From Chitinophagaceae bacterium UBA1931 (GTDB lineage Bacteria > Bacteroidota > Bacteroidia > Chitinophagales > Chitinophagaceae), in assembly GCA_002337125.1 (NCBI GenBank), contig DDFJ01000001.1:955597-1019596 (forward strand): DNA of 64,000 nt. The letters run 5' to 3'. The translations under genes and the position numbers were made by a program. This document shows positions 51,254 through 60,483 of the stretch, piece after piece. The stretch's first letter is position 1; each line of letters opens with the position of its first letter. The notes beneath the pieces are model-generated. The model was not told where the DNA came from. It was given only the letters and a program-made list of their open reading frames with translations, and did no database searches.

Positions 51254-52401
51254 TAAGCTGATTTAAAAATTGCCACTGCATCTTCTTCCTTAATTTCTCT
51301 CGGATTGTTTTTCAGCAGCCTTTGTATTTTCATTGCTTCCTGTGCCATTTGCGGAATGGTATCTTCTTTCACTCCCACTTCCCTCAACGTTGAAGGAATG
51401 CCACAGGCAGCATTTAACTCTTTAATTTTTGCAACACCTGCTTTTGCAGTAGCCCATGCATCACTCTGCCGTTCACAACCCAATGCCACTGCAACATCTG
51501 CATAACGATCAGGCGAAGCAACAATGTTGTATTCCATTACATAAGGCAACAGCACTGCATTGGATAAACCATGTGCCAGGTGATACATGCTTCCCAAAGG
51601 ATACGACAACGCATGAACACCAGCAGTGTTCACCGGTCCAAGACAAAAACCTCCGTATAAACTTCCCATCGCTACTTTTTCCCTTGCTTCAACATCTGAT
51701 CCGTTTTTAACTGCAGTAACAATGTTTGATGCAATTAAGCGCATGCCTTCGTATGCAAACATATCAATGAATGGCTGTGCGAATTTGTTGGTGTAAGCTT
51801 CCAGGCAATGTGTTAAAGCATCCATGCCGGTTGCAGCTGTAATGGAAGGAGGAACAGAAACCGTCAGTAACGGATCAACATAGACCACGTCAGGAACCAA
51901 AAAAGGACTGATGATTCCTTTCTTCTGGTTATCTGTATCATCAACCAGGATTGCATTGGGCGATACTTCACTTCCTGTACCTGAAGTGGCAGGCACACAG
52001 ATTAATTTTTTTGTTCTTCCTTTCAGCAAACCAATCCCAACATATTCTCTTAACTGCTGTTGATTGTCTAATTGTGCTGCAACAAGCTTTGCCACATCCA
52101 GCACACTTCCGCCACCAATACCAATCACCACATCCGGATTAAACGGCTCCACTTTTTTCATCAGCTTTTCAAAATCACTGAAGTAAGGTTCGGCAACAAT
52201 CGAAGTATCAATCATCACTTCAATTGATTGTTGTTTGAAAACAGCAACAAATTCATTGACGGTTTTCAGCAACGGTTCAATAGTTGCAACAAATATTTTT
52301 GAAGGATGATCTGCAAGTACATCATCAGCCAGTTGCGGCAATGTGCCATTGCCAACCACTAACTTACCGGGAAAAATAATTTTGAATGGATTGACAGACA
52401 T
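51250..52401 (-). CDS. Iron-containing alcohol dehydrogenase
   Basis: The 383-residue protein has the nucleotide-binding motif VVIGIGGGSVLDVAKLVAAQ, the segment PATSGTGSEVSPNAILVDDT, TGMDALTHCLEAYTNKFAQP and the metal-binding region GVHALSYPLGSMYHLAHGLS with repeated His. It belongs to the FucO/AdhB type, which reduces or oxidises small aldehydes and alcohols (for example lactaldehyde or glycolaldehyde) with NAD(P). It is encoded between two DapA-like lyases (4-base overlap with one, 9-base gap to the other). It probably handles an aldehyde released by one of them; that is inference. Confidence 0.9.
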   Translation of the reverse strand: MSVNPFKIIFPGKLVVGNGTLPQLADDVLADHPSKIFVATIEPLLKTVNEFVAVFKQQSIEVMIDTSIVAEPYFSDFEKLMKKVEPFNPDVVIGIGGGSVLDVAKLVAAQLDNQQQLREYVGIGLLKGRTKKLICVPATSGTGSEVSPNAILVDDTDNQKKGIISPFLVPDVVYVDPLLTVSVPPSITAATGMDALTHCLEAYTNKFAQPFIDMFAYEGMRLIASNIVTAVKNGSDVEAREKVAMGSLYGGFCLGPVNTAGVHALSYPLGSMYHLAHGLSNAVLLPYVMEYNIVASPDRYADVAVALGCERQSDAWATAKAGVAKIKELNAACGIPSTLREVGVKEDTIPQMAQEAMKIQRLLKNNPREIKEEDAVAIFKSAY

Positions 52402-52410
52402 ATTGATCGT

Positions 52411-53394
52411 TTAATAAATCTTTTCAGAAAAGTTAACCGGAATCAGTGAAGGAATATCCACCTGTTTAATCTGCAACCTGTCGCACCACATCTGGAAACG
52501 ATCATAAATCAGGTCGAGTGTTTTGCGCTGATCAGGAGTTAACTTGGTTGCAACTGCACGACTGATTGTACGTACAGGCAATCCACGTTTCTGTAAAAAG
52601 TATTTTGAACTCATGGGATAAGCCACATGAATCAACGGATCAACACTTGTCAATTGTTCCTGCAGCCATGCAACATCATCCTGCTTTTCAGGATTGGTTG
52701 CATTGTTCACCATCCACACCATTACTTCGGGATAAAAGTTTCCTGAAATAGATGACATTCCTTTTGCACCCTGCAGCATACTGAAATGTGTATTAGGTGT
52801 ATGTGCATCATAAAACTCAAGTTTTGTATTGCCTGTTTCTTTCAGCACATCTAATTTGCCTTTTACATTTTCATGCGTGATGGAAGTATCCTTATGATAA
52901 ATCAAACGATTTGCAGAAAGTAACTGGCGGAATGTATCAGCAGGAATAATGCGCTTGTAAGGAGCCGGGCACTCATACATACCCATCGGGATATTTTCTG
53001 TAAGCTTGAATATCTGTTCAAAATTGTGCAGCAGTACATCTTCACCATCTTCTTCTTTTGCAAAGTGACCGGTGATCATGATCGCAGCATCAATTCCTGT
53101 ATCATGAATCTTTTTGGTAAACTCTGCTTTATCAGCAATGGTTAAACCAAACGAACCGGTTGCAACAATCGGCACACGACCATTTACTTTATTGACAATA
53201 TGCTGTGTTAATTCAAGACGCTCATCTTCGGTAATGCTGAACATTTCACTGCTGAGGCAGTTGGCAAAAAAACCTTTCACACCTGCAGCCAGGTAAAACT
53301 CCACAAGAATACTTACCACATCAAGATCAACTTTAGCTTTCAGGTCAAACGGTGTAATCATCACCGGCACAAACTTACTTTCACTGTTATTCAT
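52411..53394 (-). CDS. Dihydrodipicolinate synthase-family lyase, second paralogue
   Basis: The 327-residue TIM-barrel protein has FVPVMITPFDLKAKVDLDVV, the altered loop FANCLSSEMFSITEDERLEL (GTTGE region replaced by NCLSSE), the Tyr in IPMGMYECPAPYKRIIPADT and the Lys in RLIYHKDTSITHENVKGKLD. The catalytic pair is intact but the substrate loop differs from DapA and from the paralogue at 50330, so the two enzymes probably act on different compounds. Its start follows the fucose-isomerase-like gene after 102 bases. Likely a 2-keto-3-deoxy-acid aldolase; substrate unknown. Confidence 0.86.
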   Translation of the reverse strand: MNNSESKFVPVMITPFDLKAKVDLDVVSILVEFYLAAGVKGFFANCLSSEMFSITEDERLELTQHIVNKVNGRVPIVATGSFGLTIADKAEFTKKIHDTGIDAAIMITGHFAKEEDGEDVLLHNFEQIFKLTENIPMGMYECPAPYKRIIPADTFRQLLSANRLIYHKDTSITHENVKGKLDVLKETGNTKLEFYDAHTPNTHFSMLQGAKGMSSISGNFYPEVMVWMVNNATNPEKQDDVAWLQEQLTSVDPLIHVAYPMSSKYFLQKRGLPVRTISRAVATKLTPDQRKTLDLIYDRFQMWCDRLQIKQVDIPSLIPVNFSEKIY

Positions 53395-53496
53395 TGCTAT
53401 ATGGCATTGATTTTAGAAAGAAAAAATTACAAAACTCAATACTACAACTGTTCTGTTTTCTGCAAATGGAACATCCAACTATTTTAATGGAAGATG

Positions 53497-55107
53497 TTAC
53501 AATTGCACATCACCACAGAAATGAACCTTGATACCCAGCTCGGCCAATGCAGCTGCTTTGATACGGCAGGCTTTATGAGCCGTTGCTTCATCAGGTGTAT
53601 ACACAACATGTATGTGATTTGCTTTATGTTTTGCCATCATCTGGTTTTGCGAAACTCCTTTCACAATTCCATGCATGATGGGCCATTGTGGATTTGTTGC
53701 ATTCCAGCGGCGTTGTGTTTCTGCTTCGGGCAGATCAGCAACTTCACCTACACCCAGGTCGCAATGAAGTTCATCTTTCACCAGGTAAATACGGCTCCAT
53801 ACAATTGAACCAGGTTTGCTGTTTCCTTTCAACGTACCACCACCTTTAGGGAAAAACATTGGCGGCTGACGGTCACTGCTTGCACCGGCATATCCATTAA
53901 TGAAATGTGCTGCAGGTGCTGCACCTGAAATTAAAAACACCCACACGAAAGCATCAGTCTTTTCATCTTTGTAATATTGTCCCCAACGCAGATCATGCAA
54001 GGTATTTTCTCCACTCATACCTAATTCATTCCACAATTTGTAAGTGATAAGCGAATCAAGTCCTGCACATTCATCCACTTCATTAAAGTGAGGAATAGCT
54101 TTTCCAGCAAACAATTCTTTTCCGTTTGTATCAAACACCGGAGGACGTTCAGTGTTATTCAGTAAACCTTCCACCAGATCACTTGCTGCACAAATATCTT
54201 TCAGTCCCTGCTGGTATTGAATGCCGATTGTTGCACATCCAAACCAATCAGCCAAACGTACTGCAGCGATATACATTTTACATTGCTCAAGTGTTTGTTC
54301 TTTTGTCAGTTCAGTTGCATAATCAGTGCCCCAGTTAAACTTCATTCCTTTATCAAGCAGCCATTGCAATACCGCATTTGCTTCTTCATCTTTCACCGTT
54401 AACATCTCTGCAAACAATGCACTCTGGCTGAGACGTTCTTTAAAGACGCCTGTTTCATGTAAAACAGAATCAGGGATAATGGCATTATACATTCCCATAC
54501 AACCTTCATCAAACACACCCATGATTGCTTTTTTCTTACGGAATGCTTTTGCAAATGCTCTTCCCTGCTCTTCTTCCTGCAAAGGAATTTTGATGAGATC
54601 AAAATCTTTTACATGACTGCAGTCGTGTGTAATCTTTCCTGTTTGTAACCATTCGGTCAAACCATCTAAGAAAAATGCATCATCAAAATTTTCACTCCAC
54701 AAGGTGCTGTAGTTAACTCCTGCTTTTGTGAGTGAACCATTTAAATTCAACAGACCAACAAGACCGGGCCATTCACCACTCCAGTTAGCAACTGTTAAGA
54801 TGGGTCCTTTATGTGTGGTTAATCCTGCAAGCACATGATGACTGTATTGCCATAAACTTTCTGCCACAATCAGTGCTGCATTTTCATCAATATGGCTGAA
54901 CACTTCCATGCCCATTTTCTGTGAATCGATCAAGCCATGTTGCTTTGCAGCATCATAAGCATGTGTACGTTTAACGGTATAACCTTTTTTTGCCAATACT
55001 GCACTGAGTTGTTTTTCCATTTGTTCCTGTGCAGGCCAGCAGGTGATATTTGCTGAAGGACGGGAATCGCCACTGGCAACTAAAATGATTTCTTTTGTAT
55101 TGTTCAT
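53497..55107 (-). CDS. Fucose isomerase-fold protein, large form
   Basis: The 536-residue protein shows the FucI-like layout without close match to classical FucI: EIILVASGDSRPSANITCWP, AALIVAESLWQYSHHVLAGL, GPILTVANWSGEWPGLVGLL, a central GVFDEGCMGMYNAIIPDSVL, and a C-terminal part with WGQYYKDEKTDAFVWVFLIS, GAAPAAHFINGYAGAS and PKGGGTLKGNSKPGSIVWSR. Possible metal ligands are D and E in VFDEGCMG and a downstream His. There is no signal peptide. It is encoded between an SSS symporter and a DapA-like lyase, so it probably acts early in breakdown of an imported sugar. The substrate is unknown and the sequence is well away from the 473-residue paralogue at 42429. Confidence 0.75.
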   Translation of the reverse strand: MNNTKEIILVASGDSRPSANITCWPAQEQMEKQLSAVLAKKGYTVKRTHAYDAAKQHGLIDSQKMGMEVFSHIDENAALIVAESLWQYSHHVLAGLTTHKGPILTVANWSGEWPGLVGLLNLNGSLTKAGVNYSTLWSENFDDAFFLDGLTEWLQTGKITHDCSHVKDFDLIKIPLQEEEQGRAFAKAFRKKKAIMGVFDEGCMGMYNAIIPDSVLHETGVFKERLSQSALFAEMLTVKDEEANAVLQWLLDKGMKFNWGTDYATELTKEQTLEQCKMYIAAVRLADWFGCATIGIQYQQGLKDICAASDLVEGLLNNTERPPVFDTNGKELFAGKAIPHFNEVDECAGLDSLITYKLWNELGMSGENTLHDLRWGQYYKDEKTDAFVWVFLISGAAPAAHFINGYAGASSDRQPPMFFPKGGGTLKGNSKPGSIVWSRIYLVKDELHCDLGVGEVADLPEAETQRRWNATNPQWPIMHGIVKGVSQNQMMAKHKANHIHVVYTPDEATAHKACRIKAAALAELGIKVHFCGDVQL

Positions 55108-55124
55108 ATAAAATGATTGTATTA

Positions 55125-56681
55125 TTAAGAAGATTGTTTTTTGAATTTAGTAAACAGTACACCCACTAGAAAAATGGAAAGTGTACCCACAACGATGATC
55201 ATGTTTTTATGTAAAGATGATTTTACAAATGAATATTCAGCTGGAATACGATCAGAAAAAGTCATCCATAAAATCACGATCACGCCAGCAAGGGTGGCAA
55301 TGATGGCTTCTGTGTTTTTTGTTTTTTTGCTGATGAGTCCCAGTAGAAACAGTCCAAGCATGCCACCTGCAAAAATGCCGCTCAGCTCCCACCATATATC
55401 CAACAAGCTTTTTGCACCAATCATGGCAAGACCTGTTGTTAAACCAATCAAACCAAACACAACTGTTGAAACATGCAGCAGGAACAATTTTTGCTTATCC
55501 GTTATTTCAGGTTTAAAATATTTCTGGTAAATATCAACTGTAAAAACAGTTGCCGATGCATTCATGTTGCTGCTGATGGTACTCATTGCGGCCGATAGCA
55601 ATGCTGAAACAATTAAACCAACCAAACCTGTGGGAATATTATTCACCATAAAAAACGGCAACACTTTATCGCCATAATCAGAAGGTTTGAATGATGCAGC
55701 AAGTTGATGAATCTGCTCCTGTGTTGCTGATACACCTAAACGCTCTGCAGCCACCTGCAGTTTAACGGGATCAATTAATCCCGGTTGTGATTGATAAAAT
55801 GCATACAGTGCTGTGCCAATCACAAAAAACAAAAACGATGCAGGTACATAAATCCACACACATAACCAGATGGACTTACTTGCCTGTTTTGAGTTTTTAG
55901 CTGTATGGTAACGCTGAATATAATTCTGGTCCATACCAAAATTATTCAGATTGATAAAGAAGCCATACAGGAGAATCACCCAGAAAGTTGATTGTGTAAA
56001 ATCAGGTTTAAAACTGCCGAGACTTATTTTATGATCTGCCGTTGCAATCGCTGTGATCTTTGAAATACCACCGGGAATTTCTTTGATCACTAAAAATAAA
56101 ATGAGCAATGCACCGAGTGTTTTAATCACACCTTGTGCAACTTCTGTCCATATCACAGCTTCCATTCCACCAAGAACGGTGTAGATGATGATACAGATAC
56201 CCATTACAATCATAATGGATTGCATGCTGAAACCGGTTAATGCCTGCAAGCTTAATGCAATACCGAAAAAGATAGAGCCCATCCGTGCAAACTGCGTCAG
56301 CAAAAAACAAACAACTGCATATGTTCTTGCCCATGGGCCAAAACGTTTTTCAAGATTGGTGTATGCAGATATTTCACCTGTGTTTCTGTAAAATGGTACA
56401 AAATATTTTGATGCAAACCATGCAGCCAGCGGCATGGATATACTGAACACAAATGCATTCCAGTTGCTGCCAAATGCTTTGCCCGGCACTCCAAGAAATG
56501 TGTTACTGCTGAGAAAAGTTGCATAGATGGACAAACCAATTGCCCAGCCGGGAATTTTTCCTGAAGCTTTGGTAAACTGGTCGCTGTTTTTATTCTTACG
56601 TGAAAAATAAAAACCGATGCCTATCATCGCAAGCATATAACAGGCAATCACCGCAAGATCAATAAATGGCAAGTTGTGCAT
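55125..56681 (-). CDS. Sodium:solute symporter (SSS family), second copy
   Basis: The 518-residue protein has about thirteen membrane helices with FTKASGKIPGWAIGLSIYAT, FLSSNTFLGVPGKAFGSNWN, LGGMEAVIWTEVAQGVIKTL, NNFGMDQNYIQRYHTAKNSK and SALLSAAMSTISSNMNASAT, the standard SSS pattern. It is related to the symporter at 46393 but diverged. It lies 10 bases after the GH78-sialidase gene and 17 bases before the fucose-isomerase-like gene, tying import to both extracellular hydrolysis and cytoplasmic isomerisation. Confidence 0.92.
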   Translation of the reverse strand: MHNLPFIDLAVIACYMLAMIGIGFYFSRKNKNSDQFTKASGKIPGWAIGLSIYATFLSSNTFLGVPGKAFGSNWNAFVFSISMPLAAWFASKYFVPFYRNTGEISAYTNLEKRFGPWARTYAVVCFLLTQFARMGSIFFGIALSLQALTGFSMQSIMIVMGICIIIYTVLGGMEAVIWTEVAQGVIKTLGALLILFLVIKEIPGGISKITAIATADHKISLGSFKPDFTQSTFWVILLYGFFINLNNFGMDQNYIQRYHTAKNSKQASKSIWLCVWIYVPASFLFFVIGTALYAFYQSQPGLIDPVKLQVAAERLGVSATQEQIHQLAASFKPSDYGDKVLPFFMVNNIPTGLVGLIVSALLSAAMSTISSNMNASATVFTVDIYQKYFKPEITDKQKLFLLHVSTVVFGLIGLTTGLAMIGAKSLLDIWWELSGIFAGGMLGLFLLGLISKKTKNTEAIIATLAGVIVILWMTFSDRIPAEYSFVKSSLHKNMIIVVGTLSIFLVGVLFTKFKKQSS

Positions 56682-56691
56682 TTTGAAAACC

Positions 56692-59600
56692 TTAATCGTT
56701 AGTAGTTATACCGGTTATTTTTAATGCTCCCGGCCATTCTTTATTTACAATTTCTTTCAACTCCAGTTTAGAAGGATCTAACACAACATGTTTTATCCGT
56801 TCTCTTCTCCACGTATAAACAATGTGTACCATTCCATCTTTTGTTTGTATAACTGATGGGTATGAATACTGGCTGATTGGAGAATCTTCCAGTACAATAG
56901 CTGCATACCATGTTTTACCATCTTTACTGATTGCAACATTCAGCGGAGTGCGTGGTCCTTTCCCTTTGTACCATGTTGAGTCGGGTAATGTGTGATTATA
57001 TACCAGTAACTGTCTTCCGTCTTTCAACGTTACTGCATCTGTTCCTGAATTATTATTGGGCAATGCGGAAGGTTTCATTGCAGACCATGTTTTACCGCCA
57101 TCATAACTCCAGCTTTCGTTGATGGTTGTATTACGGCTGCGGCATAAAATTTGCAAACGGCCATCTTTATATTTTAAAATACTTGGCTGTATTGCCTCAA
57201 TTGTTTTTCCATCGTTGATGTCTTCACTCTTTGTCCATGTTTTACCATAATCCGTAGTGAATTCAATATGCGCTTTCCAACCTGTTTTTTCTGTACTGCT
57301 TGGACAAAGCAAAACTCCATTGATGAGTTCAGGTTTGTTTTTAATTGGTCCTAAAAATCCTTCAGGTAATGCTTCACGTTTGCTCCATGTACGACCATTG
57401 TCTTTGCTGCGCATCATCCATCCCGTCCAGCCGGCAACGTTAGGTCCTATTTTGTAGAACAATAACAATTCTCCGTTGGGCGCATAAAACAAAACAGGAT
57501 TATAACAGGCATAACGCACTGAATCATTCATCACACCATCAGCAACTTTTTCAGGAACAGTCCATTTACCTTTTACCAATCGGCTTGTCCATAAACAAAC
57601 ATCACTGTAACCTTCTTTTGTTCCGCCAAACCATGCAGCAATTAAACCATCCGGTGTTTCAGCAATGGTGGAAGCATGGCTTTCAGGAAACGATGCACGG
57701 TTGAAAATAAATTCATCTGTCACCACTCCTTTCCTGTATTTAAATGTTGATACAAAATGATAACTGCCTGAACCGATTTCAAACACAGCAGTTCTTCCTT
57801 CCATACCAATGAGCTTTACGCCGTTTGCCTTTGCTGCAGCAAGATTATTTTCCATTACATCCTCACCTGAAGATGCAGGAATATAAACCACTGCTGAACT
57901 GTTTGCAGGAACAGTTATATCCCAGGTAAACTGCTGGTTCGTTTTCTTCCAGCTGCTCTTAATCGTTCCATAGAGTGTATTGTAAGATGCGGTTGCAAAA
58001 TTCAACCCATCAATATTTTCGGGTTTCATGATAATCTTTTTGAAGCCCACTTCTGTTTCATCTGATTTAATACCTGCAACATGTTCATATAACCAGATCA
58101 GCAGATCACCAAGAATCATCACATGGTTTTGTGAGTTCATCCATGGATTTGCTGTATTACCATTCCACAACTCCCAGATAGTTGTTGCACCACTCTCAGC
58201 CATATAACCCCAGCTGGGATATGTTTTGTTTGATGCAAGTGTGAATGAAATATCGGGATGCTGAAATTTCGTTAACGTTCTCATCAGCCATTGTGTACCT
58301 ATTACACCTGTGCTGATATGCATATTTTTTTCAATCCTGATTTTTGTGTAGATATTATTGAATACTGCTTCTTTGTTCGCATTATCCACCATATCAAAAT
58401 ACAAAGGCAGTAAGTTAGACGTGATGCTGTTATTGGCGTAATATTTTTTCGAAGCATTGTAAAACTTATTGTTGAATGCCTGTTTCACATTTACAGCAAG
58501 AGATGCATATTCATTTACATCCTGCTCGTTATGACTGATCTTTGCAAATTTCTGCATCAATCCAAGAAGGTAATAATAGTATGATGAAGCGATCAGTTCT
58601 CCATCTGTATTCAGCATGCTGTCTTTTGCATGAATGAGTTCAAGACTTTCGGGAGGTACACACCAATCACCATAGCTGTCTCTTGAAATGAGATAGTTCT
58701 TCATGTACTTTGTTTCCATCATCTTCATCCACTTACGCATGGATGGATAATGTTTTACAACCGATGCAGCATCACCAAACTGCCTGTACAGCATATCAGT
58801 GACTGTTAAATAAGTTCCGGGCCAGGTAACATTATCAGTATAATATTTTTTGTAGGCAGGAACAATATCAGGAATAGTTCCTTCTTCAGTTTGGGCATCC
58901 TGCATATCGTTCAGCCATTTGGCATAAAGCTTAGCATTGTCAAACAAAAAACTTTCGCCATAACAACCAATAGCATGATCGCCCAACCAGGGCTGACGTT
59001 CATCACGCTGCGGACAATCAACCGGCATTCCTTTGTAGTTGGATGAAATTCCCCACCATGCATTTTTCAATACTTTGTTGATGATGGTATCAGATGTCTG
59101 CAGTGAACCGGTTGTAGCAAATCCGTCATACACAACCATTCCTTCAAAATCATTTACAGTGGGAACACCCGGATAACCGGTGATTTCAACAAACCTGAAA
59201 CCGTTGTAAATAAATGATGGATGCCAGACCTCCACACCAGTTCCTTTCAACGTGTAGATATTTGTTTGATAGGCGCTGCGAAGATTGGCAGTGTACAAGG
59301 AATCGTTTGGCTGTATGCTTTCCGCAAAACGCATGGTTACTTTTGTTCCTGCATTGCCTTTTACTTTCAGTTGTAACCAACCTGCAAAGTTTTGGCCCAT
59401 ATCAAGAACGTAAGTTGTAGTGCCTGTTTTTTTAATTGATAAAGGTTTGATGGTTTTCATCACACGCATTGGCTCATTCATCTGTGCACGAAGCACACCA
59501 TCAGGAGCTTTTACAATTTCAGGTGTTAACCATTTCGAGTCATTGTAATTAATATTATTCCATCCAGTCAGTTCTTTTGTTGCATCATATTCTTCGCCAT

Positions 59601-60483
59601 CGTATTCATTGGCTGTGCGTACAGGTCCATCCACATTCAGTTTCCAGCTTTCATCTGTTACAATGATTTGCTTTGAACCATTTGCATATTCAATTTCCAA
59701 CTGAAGCAACATTTTAGGAAAACCGAAATTCAATAAACGATCGGTTTTAAAATTCTGGCGCATATTAAAGAAACGGCCATTGCCCAACGTTGCAGCAACA
59801 GCATTCTTTCCTGCACGCAGCATTGTTGTTACATCGTATGTATTGTACTGAACTGTTTTACGATAATCGGTTGGTGATGGAGTTAATACATTATTACCAA
59901 CTTTCTTTCCGTTAATAAAGAGTTCGTACAAACCAAGACCAACGATATAAACTTTCGCTGATTTGATTGTTTGTGCAGAAGTAAATTCTTTACGCAGGTA
60001 ACGGGCCGATAATCTTGCATGCATCACCATGCTGTCCCATGCGGATGCTTTATCATAACCAATCCATTTCCCTTTCCAGTCATCTTTGTTCAGCAAACCA
60101 ATGCTGAAGTAAGCAGTTTTGCTCCATTCACTTGTTCCTTTATTCGTAACGATTTTTACTTTCCAATAACAGGTTGTTTTGCTTTGCAATGTTTTACCAT
60201 TGTAAACAACATGCACCGACCGACCAGAACTGATTGTTCCTGAATTCCATAAATCACCAATGTTCTGATTCAGCATTTCAACAGATGAAGCAACAATCAA
60301 CTGGTACGACTGCTGCTGAACATTTCTTTGAGTTGAATTGATCTGCCAGCTTAAGCGTGGTTGTGTTACATCAATCCCCAATGGGTTTACCAGCATTTCG
60401 CAGTGGAGATCAGTAACAGACACTTGTGCCTGCATTGAAAGCACACTCAAAAATCCAATCAGTAAAACAAAAATCCTTTTCAT
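56692..60483 (-). CDS. Alpha-L-rhamnosidase (GH78) fused to a BNR-repeat sialidase-like domain
   Basis: The 1263-residue protein has a signal peptide and then a full GH78 enzyme (about 20-910): N-terminal beta domains (LHCEMLVNPLGIDVTQPRLS, VYIVGLGLYELFINGKKVGN), the (alpha/alpha)6 barrel with the catalytic motif MPVDCPQRDERQPWLGDHAI near residue 495, and a C-terminal domain (GFKKIIMKPENIDGLNFATA). From about 915 a second domain begins, SHASTIAETPDGLIAAWFGG, with Asp-box repeats SKDNGRTWSK, TTDYGKTWTK and SYDGGKTWSA of a six-bladed propeller of the BNR_2/sialidase type. The reading frame is continuous. It starts on the last base of the GH2 gene stop codon. GH78 removes alpha-L-rhamnose; the propeller substrate is unknown. 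Confidence 0.88.
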   Translation of the reverse strand: MKRIFVLLIGFLSVLSMQAQVSVTDLHCEMLVNPLGIDVTQPRLSWQINSTQRNVQQQSYQLIVASSVEMLNQNIGDLWNSGTISSGRSVHVVYNGKTLQSKTTCYWKVKIVTNKGTSEWSKTAYFSIGLLNKDDWKGKWIGYDKASAWDSMVMHARLSARYLRKEFTSAQTIKSAKVYIVGLGLYELFINGKKVGNNVLTPSPTDYRKTVQYNTYDVTTMLRAGKNAVAATLGNGRFFNMRQNFKTDRLLNFGFPKMLLQLEIEYANGSKQIIVTDESWKLNVDGPVRTANEYDGEEYDATKELTGWNNINYNDSKWLTPEIVKAPDGVLRAQMNEPMRVMKTIKPLSIKKTGTTTYVLDMGQNFAGWLQLKVKGNAGTKVTMRFAESIQPNDSLYTANLRSAYQTNIYTLKGTGVEVWHPSFIYNGFRFVEITGYPGVPTVNDFEGMVVYDGFATTGSLQTSDTIINKVLKNAWWGISSNYKGMPVDCPQRDERQPWLGDHAIGCYGESFLFDNAKLYAKWLNDMQDAQTEEGTIPDIVPAYKKYYTDNVTWPGTYLTVTDMLYRQFGDAASVVKHYPSMRKWMKMMETKYMKNYLISRDSYGDWCVPPESLELIHAKDSMLNTDGELIASSYYYYLLGLMQKFAKISHNEQDVNEYASLAVNVKQAFNNKFYNASKKYYANNSITSNLLPLYFDMVDNANKEAVFNNIYTKIRIEKNMHISTGVIGTQWLMRTLTKFQHPDISFTLASNKTYPSWGYMAESGATTIWELWNGNTANPWMNSQNHVMILGDLLIWLYEHVAGIKSDETEVGFKKIIMKPENIDGLNFATASYNTLYGTIKSSWKKTNQQFTWDITVPANSSAVVYIPASSGEDVMENNLAAAKANGVKLIGMEGRTAVFEIGSGSYHFVSTFKYRKGVVTDEFIFNRASFPESHASTIAETPDGLIAAWFGGTKEGYSDVCLWTSRLVKGKWTVPEKVADGVMNDSVRYACYNPVLFYAPNGELLLFYKIGPNVAGWTGWMMRSKDNGRTWSKREALPEGFLGPIKNKPELINGVLLCPSSTEKTGWKAHIEFTTDYGKTWTKSEDINDGKTIEAIQPSILKYKDGRLQILCRSRNTTINESWSYDGGKTWSAMKPSALPNNNSGTDAVTLKDGRQLLVYNHTLPDSTWYKGKGPRTPLNVAISKDGKTWYAAIVLEDSPISQYSYPSVIQTKDGMVHIVYTWRRERIKHVVLDPSKLELKEIVNKEWPGALKITGITTND

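Noticed and set aside
42429..55107. Sulfoquinovose breakdown by the transketolase-type sulfoglycolysis route
   Set aside because: Split transketolase and isomerases fit loosely, but there is no sulfoquinovosidase (GH31) or sulfolactaldehyde/sulfonate export gene in the window.
53497..55107. Classical L-fucose isomerase fucI
   Set aside because: The length and fold region fit only loosely, the usual FucI motifs are not evident, and no fuculokinase or fuculose aldolase is nearby.
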